Source of the DNA: Gordionus sp. m RMFG-2023
Taxonomy: Eukaryota; Nematomorpha; Gordioida; Chordodea; Parachordodidae
Direction of reading: 5' to 3'
NCBI RefSeq assembly: GCF_954871325.1
Contig: NC_088775.1
Span: 27,133,561 to 27,197,560 of the forward strand
Length of the DNA stretch: 64,000 bases
This document shows, in pieces, positions 12,976 to 23,169 of the stretch; the first letter of the stretch is position 1, and each line of letters opens with the position of its first letter. Both the position numbers and the translations under genes were made by a program. The notes under the pieces are model-generated. The model had not been told where the DNA came from and ran no database searches. It saw nothing but the letters and a program-made list of their open reading frames with translations.

Positions 12976-13155
12976 ATCTCCTTTTTTATATTATATGGCT
13001 ACAAATGCATATGTGTTGTAACCCGATAATCATCAACTCTTGAAGTATAAATATTTATTATATTTTCTTATAATTCATATCTTTGTCTCTTTTTTTCTAT
13101 TTCTTCCTTCTTATTTTCATTCTTTTTTTCATTTCTTTGCTCCCCTAAAATCCAT

Positions 13156-13199
13156 CTCCTACCTTCACGCGGTGGGGAGTGAACAGTAATTCTGACTAA
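13156..13199 (+). terminator. Putative Helitron 3' hairpin and CTAA end
   Basis: CTCC-T-ACC (13156-13163) pairs with GGT-G-GGAG (13171-13179, one bulged G) around the loop ttcacgc. CTAA follows at 13196-13199. Helitrons end in CTRR roughly 10-15 bases after such a hairpin. The flanking base is C, not the usual T, which lowers confidence. Confidence 0.45.
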
Positions 13200-13395
13200 C
13201 AGGAGCTCTGGTAAATAATGTTAGTATTTAGGGTGCTAATAAGAGATATTGTTTCATTTTTGTAATTTAAAATATAAATTTCGAAATCACATCTCATAAA
13301 AAGGAAAATGTCTGATTCATCCATCATCAAATAAAGGTAAAATATATTATTCATCAATCATTGAATAAAAAAGACAATTCCTCTCTCTTAGTCTT

Positions 13396-14345
13396 ATGAA
13401 ATTAATGAATATGTCAAAGAACCGGTTGCACCAGCGTCAACTAATATACTTGATTGGTGGGCGAAAAACAGCGATTTTTACCCAACCTTATCGCTGATAG
13501 CTAAGGATTACCTTGCTCAACAAACGTCCAGCGTTCCAAGCGAAAGAGCATTCAGCAAGGCCGTTGATTTTTTGACCAAGAAGCGAAACAGGATGTCATC
13601 AACAACATTTAAACATTGTATGTGCCTAAATAATTGGGATGTTTCAATATGAAATCATTATCTATTATATATAGACATTTTTATCTTTTTGATTCTATTA
13701 TAAATCTTGTTATTTGCATTATACAGTTATCAATAAATATTCAAAATATAAATAAATATTGTGTAATTTATATATTATTTTGAAGATATTTAGTATTAAT
13801 TTATATAATATAAGATAAGATTATAGGCCTATTTTTATTAGATTTTATCTAAGGTTTTACAAATTTAAAATCATAGATCAAAAACATTTTAATTTATGTT
13901 TCTCTATTTTAATAAATAATTTTTATGTAAAGAGTGAATTTATTTTAAAATTACCTCAGCTTAGAAAATTTTCAAATATCAAAAATTATGTCTTATTAAA
14001 TCATTCACATATAAAGACATTTAATAACTAACAAATTTACGCGAATGAATTTTTTATTAATAATTAAATTTTTATATACTATAATATGTTATAAATAAAA
14101 CAATAAAATATGTTACTTTATAACTAAATATAAAAATATAAAATAAAAAATACAAATCTTATTTATTTTAAAAGTACCATGAAAACAAATAATATTATTA
14201 AAAAGAGGAAAAAAGGGAGTGTTTCGAAGAAACAAAAAATAAATTCAAATTATATTAATTATTGAAAAAAATTTTTCAGGCATAAATTATTTTCTTGGGA
14301 TAAAAAATAATCCCGATAAAAAAAAAGGTCTACACTAAAACCAAT
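13396..14345 (+). mobile_element. hAT transposon, right copy (3' part)
   Basis: Begins abruptly inside the dimerisation region (ATGAAATTAATG, EINEYVKEPVAPAS...) and runs through SSVPSERAF to the stop at about 13651, then the 3' flank to 14345. It matches the left copy (1 to about 960, inverted) nearly perfectly and the inner copy (about 2666-3356) slightly less well. It keeps the sequence 'ctataatatgttataaat', which in the inner copy is cut by the Helitron. Confidence 0.85.
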
Positions 14346-14455
14346 GTTTTTCTTGACATAATAGAGCTTTGGTTCATCTAAAAAAAGTCGGCAATATACA
14401 TCACAGTATGAATAGGTTTTAAGCATTAACACCCCCACCCCCTTCGCGATTTTCA

Positions 14456-15526
14456 CAGGGTTGCATGTGTTTTATTTGGTGATATAATAAAAACAAAAAC
14501 TATTAAGTGGTATAAAAATTAATTATCAAGTTTTTAAAAAATAAATACCGCATTCATGTATTAGGAAAATTTTTTTACAATTAATAAAAATTTCTCATAA
14601 AACTTTTTAATTACAAAAAAATAATTTTTTAAATTTAGAATGTTTAATATTAATAATATTTTATCCAATAATACCAATAATAGTTTTAGAAATTCTTCTT
14701 TATACTATAATAATAATTCCTTTTTATCTAATCATTCCTTTTCCACATCATTTTCGCAATCTGCTATAAGTGCCAATTCTACTATAATAAACCATATAAA
14801 CTCACTGGCAATTCAAAACCCAAAAAGAAAATATAATTGCTGGAATAAAGAGAAAATTGACATAGTAATCAAATTTTTGTCTCAGCCGGAAATGGAAAGA
14901 ATGAAAATAAAGGACATTGCCAAACATATTGATACGTCAATAGCCTCGGTTAACAAATTAAGGCAAGAAACTTTTCCAGAGTTTATAGGGGGGCGAATTA
15001 TAGATTATTATAATATATACAAAATAAAATATTCTTTGGTTGATAATTTTTATATTTCGTTCTTCTGAGCGCCTTTCTATAGAAAAAAAAGAATGGCATT
15101 TACATTTATCTGTAATATAAGTTAATTACTTTAAAGGTGGGTGGTGGCTGATTTTAAGTTTAAATTCTTTATGTAAGTCTTTATGATAAATATTGAGAAG
15201 GTTCATAGAATCTGAAATAAAGATCATTAAATACATAGTATTATTTTTTGTTGATGATTTATACAATACAGTATTACCACTTATACTTCCAAATAATTAA
15301 TTTTCCAATTACTTACGATATTCTAGAAACATCTCATAGGTAAATTCTTATGTTACTTTTTAAAATAAAAATTATTGTAAAAATTTGAAAAAATATTCAC
15401 TTAAACTATTTTTTTTCTTAATACATAAATGAGGTATTTGTTTTATAAAAACTTCATATTTAATAATTATACCACTTAATAGTTTTTGTTTTTATTATAT
15501 CACCAAATAAAACACATGCAACCCTG
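14456..15526. mobile_element. 1.07-kb element with ~59-bp perfect terminal inverted repeats
   Basis: The left end CAGGGTTGCATGTG... (14456-14514) is repeated in inverted orientation at 15468-15526, including 'ataataaaaacaaaaac' and 'taagtggtat'. The CAGGG start resembles hAT termini. The 8-bp flanks (gattttca and tataataa) do not match, so no target duplication is seen. One ORF (14640-15068) lies inside. Confidence 0.75.
14640..15068 (+). CDS. 142-aa Asn/Ser-rich protein with helix-turn-helix-like C-terminal half
   Basis: Not recognised. The first 60 residues are almost all N, S, T, F and Y (low complexity). From about residue 65 the composition changes: KRKYNCWNKEKIDIVIKFL, then MKIKDIAKHIDTSIASVNKL. 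The latter reads like a helix-turn-helix or Myb-like DNA-binding unit (DIAKHIDTSIASVNKLR). It sits wholly between the two TIRs of its element, so it may be that element's own DNA-binding protein or the remains of a transposase N-terminus. No catalytic domain is visible. The reading frame could continue through an unseen intron. Confidence 0.45.
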   Translation: MFNINNILSNNTNNSFRNSSLYYNNNSFLSNHSFSTSFSQSAISANSTIINHINSLAIQNPKRKYNCWNKEKIDIVIKFLSQPEMERMKIKDIAKHIDTSIASVNKLRQETFPEFIGGRIIDYYNIYKIKYSLVDNFYISFF

Positions 15527-15679
15527 TATAATAAACATCTTGTTGGTATAAAGTGTATCGCTATATTATATTAAATTGTTATAATGTTCACAATTCTGAT
15601 AAAAGCTTTAAAAAAAATATATTAAAAAATCTAGACTAAATTTAAATCACGATCTTCCCCATTTCCAATAATTCATTCG

Positions 15680-16014
15680 TTCTCTGGCCCGGCCCGAACG
15701 GGCATGGGGTCGGGCTTGAGTCTAATTCTATTTAAAAGAGTGGGTTCGGGCCGGGCCAGGCCTAATATTTTCAAAAAAAAATCGGGCGGGTCTGTATCAA
15801 TTTTATATTGAATTTTTTATGTAAAATAAAAATATTTGATTTTATATATTGAAATGAGTAATTATAAAAATGACTTTGTATATTTAAATAATTCGGGCCG
15901 GGTCGGCATAACTTTTTCAAAAACATTTCGGGTTCGGGCCGAGCCGGTAAAACTTTTTAAAAAAAATTTCAGGCCGGGCCGGGCTTGAAAAATTAGGTCC
16001 GATGCAGATCACTA
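15680..16014. mobile_element. GC-rich hAT-like MITE, right end intact, left end truncated
   Basis: Blocks of 'gggccgggcc' alternate with A/T runs. The right end GATGCAGATCACTA is the same as that of the intact MITE at 25087-25411. The matching left end is missing, so no target duplication can be checked. Confidence 0.55.
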
Positions 16015-16124
16015 TCAAGTATATTATATTTCGTATAATGACTCAAGTTGGAAATCTAAAGTTAAAAATAAAAAAATGTTTTATAAATAATAACTAATTT
16101 AAAATCTTCGTCCTTTTTTAGTAT

Positions 16125-16475
16125 ACTCAAGTTCATAGAACTATTCGTGTCGACGCCTCAAGTTCATAAAACTATTCGTCCTCTAGTCGATGACTTAAGT
16201 TCATAGAACTTATCGTCCTCTAGTCGACGTCTCAAGTTCATAAAACTCTTCGTCCTCTAGTCGACTAAATTCATAAAACTATTCGTCCTCTAGTCGACTA
16301 AGTTGATAAAATTTTTCGTCCTCTAGTCGACTAAGTTTATAAAACTATTCGTCCTCTAGTCGCCTCAAGTTGATAGACTTGAGTTCACAACTCGAGTTAG
16401 TTTTGGGTCGATTTTTTCGACCCAAAACTTGACTCCAGTTTTCGGCTAAGTCGACTAGACAGTCGATTAACAACA
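16125..16475. repeat. ~33-bp array of 'ctagtcgac...ttcataaaactattcgtcc'
   Basis: About eight diverged units run to 16370. A short palindrome (gttttgggtcga...tcgacccaaaac) and GTCGATTAACAACACTA at 16462-16478 follow. The last string is the end of the 'TAGTGTTGTTAA' hAT-MITE type seen intact at 54353-54575. The array is probably the interior of a truncated member. Confidence 0.6.
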
Positions 16476-16911
16476 CTAGTCTTAACATTCAAAATATTCA
16501 TATTTATCATGCCATTTTTGATCATATTAGTAGACACCAGGAGATTAGCCAGGAATTTGCTTGGAAGTAGTGTGGGGGTGGGGGTAATTTTTATAAAAAT
16601 AATTTAAAAATAATATTGAACATCTAAAATTTTGTAAATTTATTATTAGGATTAATGACTAGAAAAATAACAATTACTAATATATTAATAATCTGTAAAT
16701 AAATATCAAATATACTTTCTAAATAAAATAAATATAATTTTATCCACCGAAATTCTTTTATAATGACTCGATGAATATAAATAGCATATAATCACGAGGC
16801 TTGGATATTCGGCTAAAAATTTGGTTTCGCCGTTTTTGAAATCGGTTGAAACAGCCACTATAATATAAATACGTCCTGAAAAAAATTTATACAAAATAAT
16901 ACATTTTTGAA

Positions 16912-17315
16912 CCTTTAACATGTATATGTCGTAATTTTTAAAGGGATCATGACTATCCGGGATCTTCACGGGATTTAAATGGATCCCTTTAAAATTTCTA
17001 TTTTTTAAAGGATAAAGAACTATACGGTATTATCACTGGGGCAGAGATTGACCTCCAGTTGAATAAATCTTTTGATTAGCTATCGAATGATACCCTATAC
17101 TAGACATATCTTATATCATAAGGCCAAAAAAACAAAATTGAAAATTAAAAACGCAACGGTGGAAAACGCTTTTAAAATAAGATTCCTCTTTATCACGATT
17201 AAAACGTGATACCGTATTATCATTCCTTAATTTTCAACCCTTTTTTAGTTATCCCTTTGAATCCCGTGAAGATCCCGGATAGTCATGATCCCTTTAAAAA
17301 TTACGACATATATAA
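16912..17315. repeat. Imperfect palindrome with ~65-bp arms
   Basis: The arm at about 16917-16990 ('aaagggatcatgactatc', 'cgggatcttcacggg') recurs inverted at about 17240-17315 ('cccgtgaagatcccg'). The spacer is 250 bp. Neither arm encodes anything recognisable. It may be a fold-back MITE. Confidence 0.6.
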
Positions 17316-17494
17316 ATACATTTCATTTAATTCTGCTATTAAATCTTTGAATATACTGGTAAATGAACACAATTCGTTATGTAATTTAACGCTCAATTTA
17401 TTTGCGAATTGTGCCAGTTTTTCCAAGGCATTTTCAGAAACCTTTACTATTTATTTCATTAAATGCCTCATTTAAATTTTTTAACAGGTCCACT

Positions 17495-17740
17495 CGCACT
17501 TTAAAATCAATTGTCATCTTTCTACGGTACATATTTACTGAAATTTTAATTAAACATGTTTACAATATCTATTTTTACCCATTTGCTTTAAAAAAATTCA
17601 AAAATAATTTTGACAATTGTCATTTTTTTATGATACACCTTCACTGAAATTTTAATTTAACATATTTTTACCCATTTGCCAAAATTCAAAAATAACGATT
17701 ATGACAATTGTCACTTTTTTATGGTACATAATCACTTAAA
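17495..17740. repeat. Three tandem ~110-bp units
   Basis: Each unit carries 'gacaattgtca' or its variant, then 'ggtacat' or 'gatacac', 'actgaaattttaat' and 'tttttacccatttgc'. Diverged, non-coding. Confidence 0.55.
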
Positions 17741-18009
17741 AATATAATGACAAATGCCAGTGCATTAATAATAGTAAGTCAGAGCATTATAATTAAAAGA
17801 AGCTATATATAACTTACCCTCCCATAATTTTAATATCTACTAAATGTTATTATTATATATATTGGCTAGGTCGAAAAAAATGATCAGGATAATGGGTGAG
17901 GTGAAAAAAAGAAACCTAAACCTTAGATCTTCCTTTAAAAAACGACCCATATTTTGGATCAGATCCAATAAAACGACCACAACTTTGGGAAGTCATAAAA
18001 AATGACCCG

Positions 18010-18812
18010 TTTAAGTCTGAGTCTAAAAAACGACACCACTATTCGTTTTCTAGTTGACTTAAGTATATAACTTGTATAACGACTCAAGTTGGAAGACTAA
18101 AGTTAAAGAAAAATGTTTTATAAATTAATAATAACTAATTTAAAATCTCTGTCCTTAAGTCGACTAAAGTTCATAGAACTATTCATCCTCTAATCGACTA
18201 AAGTTCATAGAACTATTCATCCTCTAATCGACTCAACAATATAATTTGTATTCACGACTCAAATTGGATGTCTAAAGTAAAAAAATGTAAATAACAGAAC
18301 AAATATCTTAAATAATAATAACTAATATGAAATATTAGCACTCTAGTCGACTCAAATTGACGACTCAAGTTCATTGAACTATTTGTCCTCAACAATATAA
18401 TTTGTATTCACGACTCAAATTGGATGTCTAAAGTAAAAAAATGTAAATGACAGAACAAATATCTTAGATAATAACTACTTTAAAATATTAGCACTCTAGT
18501 CGACTCAAATTGACGACTCAAGTTCATAGAACTATTCGTCCTCTAGTCGACTCAACTATATAATTTGTATTCACGACTCATGAAAGTTTAGAGTAAAAAA
18601 AATGTAAAATACAAAAAATATCTTAATTATTATGAACTTGAGTTTACGACTTAAGTCGACTTGAGTTCATAACTCCAGTCAACTTGAGTTTACGACTTGA
18701 GTCGACTTGAGTTCATAACTCGAGTTCACGACTTGAGTTTGAGTTAGTTGACATATTCGACTAATGACTCGAGACAGAGTCGGATGAACTCGACTTTTTA
18801 ACAACACTACTA
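18010..18812. repeat. Array of ~33-bp and ~160-bp units ending in a hAT-MITE terminus
   Basis: Same 'ctagtcgactcaa' motif as 16.1-16.4 kb, here organised into longer units ('aatataatttgtattcacg', 'ttggatgtctaaagt') near 18235, 18395 and 18555. It ends in CGACTTTTTAACAACACTA (18791-18809). The left terminus is not found. Confidence 0.55.
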
Positions 18813-19027
18813 GTAACCTTTAAGGTTAAATTTATGAAGTAACAAGACATCCAAATGTTCCTCATCTTAAAGTACCTAAAAATTGAGCCTCAGCAGTGTT
18901 GTCTTCTAAAAAAATATGCTTAGTTGTTTAAATTTAAGTAATATTATGTTAAAAAGTTTCAATATTTAATCACTATTAGAATATTATGAATACGCTATTT
19001 TTTCTAGGCACAGTAATATCAGATATA

Positions 19028-20420
19028 TCATAAAAAAATAATACAATAATTCATATTTACTTTGATAATATGGAATAACATTATGAGAAATTTTCGTTGC
19101 TCCTCCATTATATTAATGATATTTAAACTTAAAAATAAGCCATATTTATCTGGACACACAACAATATCCTTGAATAAATAATCGATAAGTATTTCAGATA
19201 TCACATTGTTGATCATGATCGCACTCATCTTATTGCTAATGCCTATAGAAGAATTGGTTAATATAGTGTTGTAAGTATCCTTAGGGTAAAAATGGTTAAA
19301 TGTATAAAAAATTTGCACAATAATATATATGATAGGCTTTGGTAAAAAATTGAGTAAATCACCATCTTTGCATAATTTAATTATATGTGATATAAAAACT
19401 TCAATATTGCTATAAATTTCATTGACTTCTGTATTATATGGTAAAAGGTTCTTTTGTAAATATTGTGTGTTATTGTTTTTTGTATTAAGATGGTAAACAT
19501 TGATTTGGTTAAAAATCTCATCTTTATTCAAATCACCTATTTCTATTATACTTAGTATATGGGATAAAAATTGTGTCAAGCCTATTTTGTGAGAAAATAT
19601 AGTTAACATGTTGGTTAATGATAAAATTATATAATTTAAGGCATAGGATAACAAGATATGTGAGTTTAAAAATTTGGAAGCATTGGTTTTTGATTCATGT
19701 TTTTCATTGTTTTTTACAAACCTTACTAAATTCAAAAAAATTTCAATAAGAATATAATTTGAGCTAAAATTTTGGGTAATTAAACTAGAAAGATTAGCAA
19801 AATCATTAATTTGGTTAATATAACTAGTCAGCAACTGCAATGAGGAATTAAAAAGATTAAGTGCTAATTTTTTATCTGCTTTAAATCCCGCCAGAAATAG
19901 TTTGCTATATATGATAGGGTTTATAACCATTTTGTATAGAAAATTTGAAATATTTAGTAATTCACTATTGTTTAGGCGATTGTTTTTATAATTTGTGATA
20001 GAATGATCATGAATAATAAAAAAGGGAGCATTATGAAACAATGTCATGATATTTGAAGACCACTGACGATTTTTGAAATCAATATGAGATTCCATAGAAT
20101 TATCATTTGATGATAGATTATTATAAATATATGATTCTGTAATCAATAAGTTAGGATTTTGATTTTCATGATATGAAATATTTTTATGAAATAGATCTGT
20201 ACCACATATATTGTTAGTATTATTGAACCAAGATAATAATTGAAATCTAATTTTAATAAATAATTTAACAAATTAAAAATATAATTTAACCTTAATTTTA
20301 TAAGATGCATGTTTATTTGTGAAGATACTATATTGTTTTTAACGTATGATATGTTAAGGTTTTCTTCTTTAATATTTACCAGTATATCCAAAAAATTAGC
20401 AATGGATGTTGCCTTCATAT
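19028..20420 (-). CDS. Unidentified helical protein (372-aa open frame plus upstream part)
   Basis: Not recognised. The minus strand is open for 372 codons (20146-19028), and the frame continues upstream to about 20250 (FQLLSWFNNTNNICGTDLF). An adjoining frame, 20418-20143, starts MKATSIANFLDILVNIKEEN. A one-base slip near 20240 seems to join the two, so this is either a decayed gene or a sequence error. The protein is almost all alpha-helical, rich in L, I, N and S, with no signal peptide, zinc site or catalytic motif. Segments such as GDLLNFLPKPIIYIIVQIF suggest a HEAT/ARM-like or ubiquitin-ligase-scaffold fold, but this is only an impression. Such a long frame is unlikely by chance in DNA this AT-rich. 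No repeat or TIR was seen around it. Confidence 0.5.
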
Positions 20421-20429
20421 AAATGAAGA

Positions 20430-20895
20430 AAATGATTAATTATATTCTAACTACTTTGATTTCGTTGTTTTGCATGATAATATTTCTTGAAAGAACAAAT
20501 ACTCCACTGCGTTAATAATATGTCAAGATTTAAAAAATTTTATAAAATTAAAATTGAACCATAAAATAAAAACAAAATATTTTTTATTTAATAATATATT
20601 TGTCATTATAAAGACTATAATTATCTTCTAAGGAAAATTAAATGTAATAGTGTCAGAGGATAGCTAGTGAGGGAGGGGGGGGGGGGGGGGGGTATTCACC
20701 ATATATTACAAAAGAAAAGGTCATGTAAATTTTGAGTTTATTTTTGATACATTTTATTTGAGCATGTCTAAGAAAATATGAAGAGATAAATAATAATTAA
20801 TATAATATATCAAATATAAAATAATATAAAATAAAACATTATTTTATAAAAAGGGAGGTGGGACTGCAAGTTCCCAAAAAACATTAATAGTTATA
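20430..20895. other. No gene seen; G-run
   Basis: AT-rich DNA. A run of about 19 G at 20675-20693, preceded by 'gtgaggga', resembles the G-rich termini of hAT elements in this window, but no partner end was found. Confidence 0.4.
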
Positions 20896-20899
20896 TTTT

Positions 20900-21165
20900 A
20901 AAATAGTTATTTGAAGATTTTGTTTTAAAAATATATTCTTTTGGTTCTGATGTAAGAGCTCTTATCTTATCGCCTATATTTTTTAAGAATTTTAAAGTTC
21001 CTCTTGGCATATGTCCAAGGGAAGATATAACGATCGGTGTAAAAATATAATTTGTGAATTTGGAATATTTCTTTGTTTTTTTTGGCTATATCAACCGGAT
21101 TAGAATTTAAATTTTTTGGGAAAGAAGATACGCATGTGAAGTCCCAAATTAAGGAAATTATTATT
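20900..21165 (-). pseudogene. Tail of a reverse-transcriptase-type retroelement polyprotein, broken fossil
   Basis: The minus strand gives LIWDFTCVSSFPKN and then FTPIVISSLGHMPRG with TSEPKEYIF. This order (L.WD.TCVD...; F.P..+.SLG...; ...L.G..I...T.EP....) is what I recall from the region downstream of the reverse transcriptase in certain retroelements of invertebrates, most likely LINE-like. Only the tail is present and it is broken. No RT core or poly-A tail was seen nearby. Confidence 0.4.
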
Positions 21166-21169
21166 TTAA

Positions 21170-23168
21170 TATATAAATATTCTGAATGATTATAAATCAG
21201 ATATAAAAAAAAGAAAGAAATCCAATTAAAAGCTACACCTTTTTAATTTCAATAATTATCTTGCACCCTGCACAGTGGTGTATGGCTTAAATACTTAGAG
21301 GGGTGGGGGCTCTAATTTTTAGGTAAAATATTTCCAAATAACTTTTCATATTTTCATTACCTTTGGACTGTTTGACCTTTATAGTATTTTGATATATATA
21401 TCTGGAATCCTCTTCAATATCGATGTCCATTAATATTTATGGACATTAATTTTGACAAATTCTTTACTTTTGAATTTGTTCGACTATCTACCATTATCAA
21501 ATTTATAATTACAAGATTACCCCTTTAACATTTTCACATACGGTAGGACAGAATAAATTATTTACTGTTGTAATTGTAAGGAATAAAAAAAAATTAAATA
21601 AAATTAATAATATAGTAATATTAATTATAAGTAAATTGAATATTTTATAAATTATTCCTTAATTTATTATTAAATATTTATTCTATCAAGTAGTAGTAGA
21701 TCATAAATTTAAAACAATAAAAAATAAGAGTGCAAATATTTAAAATATAATAAAAAATAAAAGTAAGAAAATTAAATGGTCAAAACTCAAAAGTAGTAAA
21801 CATAAAAATATAATGTCCTTAAAAATTTTTTCAAATTAACATTCTCCACTTTTCTTAAATTTAAAGAAATAATATTTATATAGTCTATTTCACGATTTAT
21901 ACTATCTATTAAAAAACTTCCGATTTAGCAATGAAAAAGCTTACATAGAAGCAAGGGAGGCATTGTTTCTCTGAGAATCTTTCTTAAAAATGTTCTTAAA
22001 AAAAATTAATAAAATCGTTATAAAAAAAATGAATACTAATCTAACTTATATGCTAAATTAAATATTTACTATTACTTTTACTACGTTATAAAAATTAATA
22101 TTATTTTTATTACTTTTAAAGATTTTAATGAGGTAAGCACATTTAATACTGCTATTTTATAAAATAAATAAAAGAAAAAAAACATAATACGATTTGGAGA
22201 TATTTTGCATTAAAATATAAAATGGCTTAATTTTTTAATAAATAAAATAAAAATCATGCTAATGTATTGTATAATTTAACATTTAAAAAATAAGAATTAG
22301 GTAAGCAAATAAAATGCTTTATTTTTTAATAAATAAAAGAAGAAACATATTTATATTATATTATTATCACTTCTTTTTTTAGAAAAAAAAATTCCTCCTT
22401 TTTTAGAAAAATTAATTAATTTGAAATATCTAATAAATGCAATTGTATAAATAAAATTATCATTTAGCTCAAGAAATTTGGATATAAAGAAATTTATTAT
22501 TTAAAAAGAAGATCAAAACCAATTTTACGAAACTTAAAAAAAAAATCAAAGCTTGAATTGGTAATTTTTCTAATAATATAAAAAATATTAGCGGCGTACT
22601 GGATGTGAATTTTCTAATTCTCTATATTATTGGTCATGCCTAATATTAAATATGCTTGGAATTTTTAGGAACTAATAATTTTTTGTAAGCAGTTTAACGT
22701 TGTGAAGAATCAACTGCTCATTTGCAGTCTATGATTCAATTAAAATCATTTGGCTATAAATCTAAATAAAAGATGGTAGATTCGATGCGCAAAATATCAA
22801 TTGGAATTTTACTCAAAAACAGAGATGAATTCGGCTTATTTATAAATTTTTATTTTTTTGTTGGAGTAATAAGAATACAAAATGTCTTTCAATTGCTTCC
22901 CTAGTAAAGTAAGCTTAACGCTTCGTCACTGGTGACATGGAACCTTTATTTTAAATTGAGTGTGAAAATTTTACATAAGATAGCATATTTTTGATTTGTA
23001 AAACATGAGTTATAATATAATTTGTTAGATAATTATTTTAAAAATAAAAGTGAAAAAATTATAAAAAAGTGAAAAGAATTTTAAAAAATGAAGGGAAATA
23101 TTGTAAAATAACAATAAATTGTAAAGGAAGGTTGAAATTATCAATTAAAATGAACAAGGAAATGATAA
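21170..23168. other. No gene seen; dispersed repeat at 21940-22330
   Basis: AT-rich, without coding frames. 'gaagcaagggaggcattg' (21951) and the AT-rich sequence after it resemble 30411-30700 and 32498-32590, so this is another copy of that dispersed repeat. Confidence 0.4.
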
Positions 23169-23169
23169 A

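Larger units (their letters stand above)
3357..13199 (+). mobile_element. Helitron (rolling-circle transposon), nearly complete
   Basis: The 5' end is inferred where the hAT flank shared with 14080-14090 ('ctataata|tgttat') is replaced by TCTATATATATAATCC. This TC start lies between an A and a T, as Helitrons insert. The body holds amplified small exons (4.2-6.2 kb), the RepHel gene (7157-11264) and a 163-bp satellite. The 3' end is placed at CTAA (13196-13199), 16 bases after a hairpin. The base after it is C rather than the expected T, so the 3' boundary could instead lie anywhere up to 13395. A Ginger-type MITE (6508-7067) has inserted inside. Confidence 0.75.

Noticed and set aside
11350-13021. 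Series of 79- to 199-residue reading frames (SKEKRTSSPSLNHLPHQQQY...)
   Set aside because: They are by-products of the 163-bp satellite, overlapping and shifting frame because the unit is not a multiple of three.
13396-14345. The right hAT copy as the continuation of the inner copy across the Helitron
   Set aside because: It starts upstream of the insertion point, inside the coding region, and keeps the uninterrupted 'ctataatatgttat' site, so it is a separate copy.
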